Shown: positions 58,129 to 64,000 of the stretch, piece by piece
How the letters are laid out: every line of letters begins with the position of its first letter
Numbering within the stretch: the stretch's first letter is position 1
DNA from: Hexactinellida sp. DTS-2022
Taxonomy: Eukaryota; Porifera; Hexactinellida
DNA: 64,000 bases
NCBI GenBank assembly: GCA_028753945.1
Contig: JAPNXP010000002.1
Span: 10,788,001-10,852,000, forward strand
Direction: 5' to 3'
Position numbers and translations under genes: made by a program
Notes under the pieces: generated by a model
The model's database searches: none
What the model was told of the DNA's origin: nothing
Seen by the model: only the letters and a program-made list of their open reading frames with translations

Positions 58129-58990
58129 CTACCCGCCTTGTTTATACAACACTTTCTTCATTCCCTCCACATATTTACATTGTACATCCATATTCGGTGT
58201 CACTCTTGCTGCTATGGAATAGGCCCCGCTCCCCGCTCCACGCTTATGGCAACGTTTAGATTGTTTTAGAGCCCACCTACGCTTCGCATTCTTCTCACAA
58301 CTTATACTATTATATATTCTTGCATTACCAAACTCTTTTACTAATTTATCTATTGAAAAATAGCTGTTCTACCTAATAATCGATTATACTTTGAATGCCA
58401 GCTACTCCTTCGTTGAAACGAATGATAGCTAAACTACAACCCAAATTCATCAAACTCAATTCAACCGGTATTGTTTTGCATATACACTCCCAAATCATCC
58501 CATGAAGGTTCTCATTTAGATTTGAGGTGTTTCCACCTTGAACCTTCTCCAAAAATGAAACCGCAAAGAATGAACCTAAGATATCTAAAATACGATCCTT
58601 ACAGGCTGTACTGATGCACCTGGGATGTTTTGGGATTATATGTCCCAAAAGCTACGGCTTTCTGATACAAGCAAAAGGATTCCGCACCATTATTGCAATA
58701 TTTATGCATATCATGACAATTATCAACATTAGCAAGTAAATGATAAACAATTCCCATCAATGCATCACGTAAATCAATTAGATCACCACCAATTCTACTT
58801 TTTACAACAAACCCAAATAAAGATGTTATATTATCAATTATGTTGTCAGGTAGGAGATTTATTTCATTAGATAAATCTCCACAATCTTCACTATCCTCCC
58901 AACATCTCTACCTTTTTTAAAATCCCTAAGCGTATTTGGGTAATATTGTCCCAAACAGTTTTCTTCTGCACTTCCGTTTGCATTGTCCCA
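58129..58990 (-). pseudogene. Mutator-like transposase domain, C-terminal part
   Basis: Minus strand, three frames joined by small shifts. The first segment (58905-58610) reads LIDLRDALMGIVYHLLANVD, then HDMHKYCNNGAESFCLYQKA, which fits the Cys/Gly-Ser-W/F-C-x-Y segment of this family. After a shift near 58620, 58640-58373 reads GGNTSNLNENLHGMIW, the hallmark (T-x-N-x-NE-x-x-x-x-x-IW). LSLMNLGCSLAIIRFNEG follows. After another shift near 58370 comes LVKEFGNARIYN, then KNAKRRWALKQSKRCHKRG, a basic tail, stopping at 58129. The domain is that annotated as 'Mutator-like transposase' in many invertebrates. It differs from the MULE fragment at 23.8 kb. The N-terminal part is absent or unrecognisable. 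Clearly inactive. Confidence 0.75.
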
Positions 58991-59235
58991 ATTCGTGCTG
59001 CTTTTAGGTTTTTTGAGAAGCAATAAAAATTTTTGTTTCTCTACTAAATCTATTCCTATAAGGATGCTTCGGAGGAAAATTTTGTGTTTTTCGAGTCAAA
59101 ATTCAAAAGCGAGTTTATATTTTGAAATTAATGTAATATATCATAGAATTATATGGGAAGTGAAGTTTTTTGAAAATTATTTCCCCAAAGTCTCCAGAAT
59201 GTCAATTTTTTGACGTCATTATTGATGATTTAGCA

Positions 59236-59388
59236 CAGGCGTGTCAAACTGGTGGCCCGCGGGCCATTTGTGGCCCGCTGGTTGCTCAGATGTGGCCCGC
59301 AATCCATTAAAATATCTGGTATATGGCCCGCGTAAAGGACTGGGGCTATGAAATTGGCCCACTATTCGAATCGAGTTTGACACACCTG
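59236..59388. mobile_element. hAT-type MITE (CAGGCGTGTCAAACT), 153 bp
   Basis: Ends CAGGCGTGTCAAACT and AGTTTGACACACCTG, flanked by a perfect duplication, ATTTAGCA (59228-59235 and 59389-59396). Interior has four GGCCCGC/GTGGCCCGC motifs. The GTGTCAAACT end is widespread in animal hAT MITEs. Confidence 0.95.
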
Positions 59389-59396
59389 ATTTAGCA

Positions 59397-59902
59397 CTTT
59401 CAATATCGAAATTGACATTCTTTGATACTTTTATGTAATATATCGTCCACTTAAATACTTCAATTATATAAACTAACATTAATGAGCACATATATATTAG
59501 TGGTTAGCATATATGGCCATCATTCAGTTGATCATGGGTTCGAATACCTGATCCGCATATATTTTTTCGTTTCTTTTTGCATTACCATGTGATTATTTGG
59601 CTATATCATATTTCAAATCTATTGTCATATATATTTAATATATACTTGTGGTATCCCAGCTAGCGAAGACATATTAGACATACCATGACATTAATCACGA
59701 CGATATTCCTGGATTATTTCCCGAAAAACATGTCCGAAAAGAAACCGGATAACGATAATTTGGCAGCGTCTAGCTTAGAATTCGATTAATTATAGATAAT
59801 TATAGATTTAATTGATTTAAGCGAACGATAGTTTAATTAACTGATGATCCCAGAACGAGATGAAACACCTTCTTATTGAGGATCTATCTGCCAAAATCTT
59901 AA
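59397..59902. other. Unassigned stretch with a tRNA-like patch
   Basis: TTAGTGGTTAGCATATATGG at 59499-59518 resembles a tRNA A-box. GGGTTCGAATACC at 59545-59557 resembles a B-box, and a T run follows. No acceptor stem forms, so it is at best a tRNA-derived remnant. Confidence 0.3.
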
Positions 59903-60621
59903 GGTTAAATTACCCCACGTGAATGAAAGTTCTTGTATTAATCTGTAATTGTGAGAAATATATACCTATACGATACAAATCAATAAACCAAAAAGAAAAT
60001 GTCCCTATCTATTATACTTTTTATTTTTTGTCGGTTTCAAAATTTGGCTAATACATTCTCCCATAGGGCGATTTCCAAAAGTGGTGGTAGATATTATGCG
60101 GTAATTTGGCAAAGCGGCAATCAATGTTTGTTATCAGAATCAATATTCAAAGATTATAAGCGTAAGGAGTTGGTAGACGGTTTACATTTTTGAATTATGA
60201 CTTGGAATTTTTTTTATCAAGCATTTTATCAAATTTCGCATGAAAAGATGACCTTTTTATTCATTTTTTGGTTTCAAAAGGTCGCAATATTTTTTAAATA
60301 GATCTTATCAAAATTCTTAACCGCCCACCAACCGCCCATAACGATGATCTATCTGATAGATCACACAGTACAGGTCTATAGCAAATAATGATCGTGCAAA
60401 CCACACACTTATCAGGTGGAGTCTGAAAAAATCCCCCTATGGGACTTTTGTATTAGCATAAAACTGCAAGCCAAATAATTTCGAATTTATAGAAGATAAT
60501 TAGATTTTGTTTTCAGTTTCGTTATAGCTATAATGTCTTCCATCATATATGTGAAATTTAAACTCCCACCTTCAAAACCAAATTTATGTGTTTTTTTGGG
60601 TGAATCTGCCGTAATTTAACC
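59903..60621 (-). mobile_element. Family A MITE copy A4 (piggyBac-like, TTAA), 719 bp
   Basis: Ends GGTTAAATTACCCCACG and GCCGTAATTTAAC. TTAA on the left (59899-59902) and TTTA on the right. Same interior as A2 and A3. The frames at 59999-60193 and 60558-60749 are parts of the repeat and also occur in other copies, so they are not genes. Confidence 0.92.
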
Positions 60622-60640
60622 TTTAGAAAATAATAGAATA

Positions 60641-60773
60641 CATACATGCCAAGCTGAGCTACGGGCAAAGCGGGACGGGAAGTTGTATTTATCGGGATAT
60701 TTCGATATTTAACGGGACATAGCATATTAGTATTAGACCTCACTGTCAAAAAGCGCGACAGTTGGCAAGTATG
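60641..60773. mobile_element. Possible hAT-like MITE (CATACATGCCAAGCTG), 133 bp
   Basis: CATACATGCCAAGCTG and CAGTTGGCAAGTATG are imperfect inverted repeats. GCGGGACGGGA and ACGGGACA motifs inside. No clear target duplication. Confidence 0.6.
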
Positions 60774-61078
60774 AGATTAGTATATTTTTGCTTTCTGTTA
60801 ATTTCTTTTGAGATTTTATAGCATGTCTACACGTGATTACACGAATTCTGCAGATTCCTTCCATTATTCGAAGTTATGACTTGATGCTCGCAAAAAAATA
60901 TTAGTGAAAATGTCCATTTTTTTGCAATATTTCAGGAATTTGTAATGTTAATTTTCATAAAAATGTGATGTGATGGAACAAAAGGGCCATCAGATCTGTG
61001 ATCAGCATAACAATGTTGCTATAAAACGCTTAATTGATACAACGTATTTTCTAAAACAAAAAATTTGTTGTACAGTGT
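60774..61078. other. Unassigned stretch
   Basis: AT-rich, no features recognised. Confidence 0.5.
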
Positions 61079-61285
61079 ATAATCTGTAATTGTGAGAAAT
61101 AGATCCCTATACGATACAAATTAAAACCAAAAAGAAAATGTCTCTATCCATTATACTTTAAATTTTATTTGGTCTCTAAATTTGGATAATACATATCTCG
61201 AATAGGGGGATTTCCAAAAGTGTTGGTCGTTAATATGCTAACTTTTGGCAATATGGGGATCTATGTTAGTTATCAGAATCAATAT
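61079..61285 (-). mobile_element. Family A MITE, truncated copy A5
   Basis: Matches the GTAATTGTGAGAAATA ... TTATCAGAATCAATATT part of family A in reverse, with many differences. It is cut exactly where family B copy B3 starts at a TTAA. Confidence 0.75.
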
Positions 61286-61289
61286 TTAA

Positions 61290-61972
61290 CCGTAGACTGC
61301 CGGAGTGATTTTCAGGAAAATAGCATACCCTGTAGTTCTTCGAAATTAATATTTAGAACCTAATAATTTGAAATCCAACAAGAGCACAATAATATATCAA
61401 CATTCTCGAATTTTTGAAAAAATTTACTAAAAGATTTCGACAAAAAGTGATGTCACATACTTTCTCTTTAAATCGATATAACGCCGTTAACATGTAAGTG
61501 ATCCTTTGTTTTTAAACTTGAATAATGACGACTATCTTATTAGTCATCAGATCTCAAAAATTGAACAAATCCGATTCACTAAACGAAAGTTACATCTTTT
61601 TTAAAAAATCGGCAAATTTGTTTTTGATGAACCATGGATTACGAAAAATTACATATATTTGAGTTATATCTATCACAACTCTGTATTAGTCAAACCAAAT
61701 ATATAAAATAGATATTATTTAGTCTAATATCTTCTTTCTGGTATTTCTACGGTGAAATTATAACATTTATAATTTAGAAAAGCAAGTGGCGGGCAAGTGG
61801 AGCATTTCACTTTTATGCTACGTCATCATAACAATTTCTGAAATTTTGATTTTTTGAATGAAATCGATAGAGAGTACAAAACCATGTCTAAATCCCAATT
61901 TTCTTGAAATTTGAATTATTTGATCGACCTGTTTTGCTCCTGGCACAACGTGTATCAGTAGGCAGTCTACAG
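61290..61972 (-). mobile_element. Family B MITE copy B3 (TTAA), 683 bp, complete
   Basis: Ends CCGTAGACTGCC and GGCAGTCTACAG lie between TTAA 61286-61289 and TTAA 61973-61976. Reverse orientation relative to B1 and B2. The best intact example of the family. No coding capacity. The TTAA flanks and short inverted ends point to piggyBac-type mobilisation. Confidence 0.9.
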
Positions 61973-61976
61973 TTAA

Positions 61977-62894
61977 GGCCCCTCTTTGGTTTATTTTGAA
62001 TTTTTAATATAGTTGAGTTTATTAAGTTTTATTAGTTATTATACTCGGGAGGATAATATAGGAAATTTTTGTTAATTCTGAGCAAAACAGAACTCACAAG
62101 GGCTAAGTGAAATTGGGAAATGAGTGTTAGATGGCCTAATTAAGAGTACTATGAATTACGGACGTGCGAAGGTCTTCGAAAAAATTGAGATTAGATTGTT
62201 TTTAGATAGAACTCTATAATGGATAGCTATATTGAAAATTTCAGGCTAATCTGAATTCTAGTTTTCCTCTAAAGAACATTATAAGATCCAGGATTGTGAA
62301 GTACATGATGAACGGTGACATTTTCAAAGGGAATAAAAGGTTTGTAGGCTCGTACTTCCATAATTTGCTCAATTTCGTTGTTATTCATAATAAAGTATAT
62401 ATGCATATCTACTTGGGTTGTAGACCAAAATTTTAAACATTCCAAAAGATAACTTCGGAGTTATAGTCATTTGAAGTCAGATTTGGACTGCCAAGGTGCC
62501 TAGTCGGACTTGATACGTATATTCATTAGTTTACACTTGGTTCAAACAATTTGGATAAAAACTTTGAACGCTTTAGCATTTGAAACCTTCTGACCTTTCA
62601 ACTCATTGGGTGGTCCTTTCGCATCTCTATTTTGAATCTCAGAAACACGTTGACCAATAAATAAAATATTGAGTGCAAAATGCTCGCAATACCCGGTTTC
62701 CTCTCCATCCATAATACATTTCATGACCCTAACTCGCAATATCTTTTGAAATGACTATATTATGTATGCCTAAAATGTGCCCATTTTTTATGATTTACCA
62801 TATTTATTTCTCGAGAACTATAATCTCTAGAGCTTAGCACTCAATTTCCTATGAGATCCATGTAATATTGCAAACCCATTAGATTAACTCAAGG
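61977..62894. other. Largely unassigned; contains reversed repeat E5
   Basis: Family E text in reverse at about 62690-62850 (AATACATTTCATGACCCTAAC ... TCTAGAGCTTAGC). The minus frame 62542-62739 derives from it and echoes the E1 frame (RVRVxKCIxDG). Remaining sequence unassigned. Confidence 0.45.
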
Positions 62895-63120
62895 CTGCTC
62901 AAGGCTTTTTCTGCAAAATAGGATATAGTGTAGTTCATTGTATTTAATATTTAGATATTAATGATTCGAGATCCAAAAAGAACACATTAATATCTAGACA
63001 AACTACAATTTTTGAAAAGAATTTCACCAAGGATTTGACAAAAAGTGGTGACACATACCTTTTCTTCAAATCAATATAACAAACCTATCATACGAATAAA
63101 CCTTTGTTTCTCAACATTAA
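62895..63120 (-). mobile_element. Family B MITE, truncated copy B5
   Basis: Aligns with the first third of B3: TTTTTCTGCAAAATAGGATA, GATCCAAAAAGAACACATTAA and GACAAAAAGTGGTGACACATAC. The end at the TTAA side is lost. Confidence 0.6.
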
Positions 63121-63224
63121 CGCTACCTATGAGCAGGATGATGTTAATCTTTATGATCTGAATAATAAATCACTTTTTGAATTAATTTGATTGAATTTGT
63201 CAACAAAAAATGATTGAGTTGATT

Positions 63225-63810
63225 GATCTGCTAGCAATTTGAAATGATCTGAAATTGAGTTTTTGATTAGAAAATGAGTTTTGATCTGAAGTTGAGTTTT
63301 TGATCTGAAATTGAGTTTTGATGTGAAATTGAGTTTGATCTGGAATTGAGTTTTTGATCTGAAAATGAGTTTTGATCTGAAGATGAGTTTTTTATCTGAA
63401 TTGAGTTTTTTATTTGAAAAAGAGTTTTTGATCTGAAAATGAGTTTTGATCTGAAATTGAGTTTTGATCTGATGTTGAATTTTGAACTGAAAATGAGTTT
63501 TGATCTGATTTTGAGTTTTGATCTGATGTTGAGTTTTGATCTGAAATTGAGTTTTTGATCTGAAATTGAGTTTTTGATCTGAAAATGAGTTTTTGATCTG
63601 GAAGTGATCTTGATTTTGTAATGAGTTTAGATAGTTGATTATGAATTTTTAATCTGAAAATGAGTTTTTGATTTTAAAATGAGTTTTGATCTGAATTAGA
63701 GTTTTTGATCTGGAAGTGATCTTGATTTTAAAATGAGTTTTAGATAGCTGATTATGTATTTTTTATCTGAAAATGAGTTTTTGAACTGAAAATGTGTTTT
63801 TGATTTAAGT
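63225..63810. repeat. 19-21-bp minisatellite, TGATCTGAAATTGAGTTTT
   Basis: About 25-30 imperfect head-to-tail copies of GAGTTTTTGATCTGAAAAT and variants. A higher-order unit including GATCTGGAAGTGATCTTGAT recurs near 63595 and 63708. No coding. Confidence 0.93.
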
Positions 63811-64000
63811 TCATTTAATTAACCATACTTGTCTGATGTTCTACCATTATATTGCAATAATTTTCACTTAGAACTCCCGGTAGATACTTTAATATTTATA
63901 ATGTATTCCTTATGTTAGATATCGTACACGTAGTGGTAATATGTGGTATTACACTGGTATATAAATTTTTTGTTTATCTTTATGAGATTAACTTAGTATT
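63811..64000. other. Unassigned right edge
   Basis: AT-rich, nothing recognised. Confidence 0.5.

Noticed and set aside
59999-60193. 64-codon open frame
   Set aside because: Lies wholly inside family A MITE copy A4. The same text occurs in the other copies with stops.

Overview
The window is AT-rich nuclear DNA from an animal, most likely a marine or soft-bodied invertebrate. I cannot place it further. The evidence is the transposon fauna: THAP/P-type, Mutator/MULE, piggyBac, hAT and pogo/Tigger relics, plus a retrotransposon with a C-terminal restriction-like endonuclease module. This mix is common in cnidarians, tunicates, sponges and molluscs. No complete host gene, rRNA or functional tRNA is visible. 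Two open segments bounded by good splice sites (6697-6977 and 45412-45765) are the only candidates for exons of ordinary genes.

Layout. 1-7.4 kb: unassigned sequence, a 19-bp minisatellite running into a 3' fragment of a piggyBac transposase (2.4-3.36 kb), a 124-bp tandem duplication, two hAT-type MITEs and a possible exon. 7.4-23 kb: non-coding, with hAT MITEs (one family twice, at 10.1 and 20.9 kb) and members of two TTAA-flanked MITE families. Family A is 719-720 bp long where both ends are clear. Family B is about 683 bp, and one copy carries a Tigger-like MITE inside it. 23-32 kb is the transposase-rich core: a 31-bp minisatellite, a MULE fragment, a long-armed foldback element, a non-LTR retrotransposon on the minus strand that is frameshifted and split by a 592-bp MITE, then a THAP/P-type transposase pseudogene and a hAT dimerisation-domain relic on the plus strand. 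32.5-34.9 kb is a GC-richer, proline-coding island with reverse-transcriptase-like motifs. 35-43 kb is non-coding with dispersed repeats and hAT MITEs. 43.2-45.8 kb holds a second P-type transposase fragment with a possible splice acceptor, a Tigger-like element and an acidic open reading frame. 46-51.5 kb holds Tigger-like MITEs and a dispersed family of small hairpins with GCGAAGC loops. 51.7-53.8 kb is a cluster of nested hAT MITEs with clean 8-bp target duplications. 54-64 kb holds a hairpin, more MITEs, a Mutator-like transposase pseudogene and a 19-21-bp minisatellite at the right edge.

The genes do not form a pathway. The window is a layered record of transposon insertions. Target-site duplications and nesting give a relative order for several of them: MITE into retrotransposon, Tigger-like element into family B, and hAT into hAT. 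Domain identities come from recognising motifs by eye, with no database search. Element boundaries come from matching terminal repeats and target duplications read directly.
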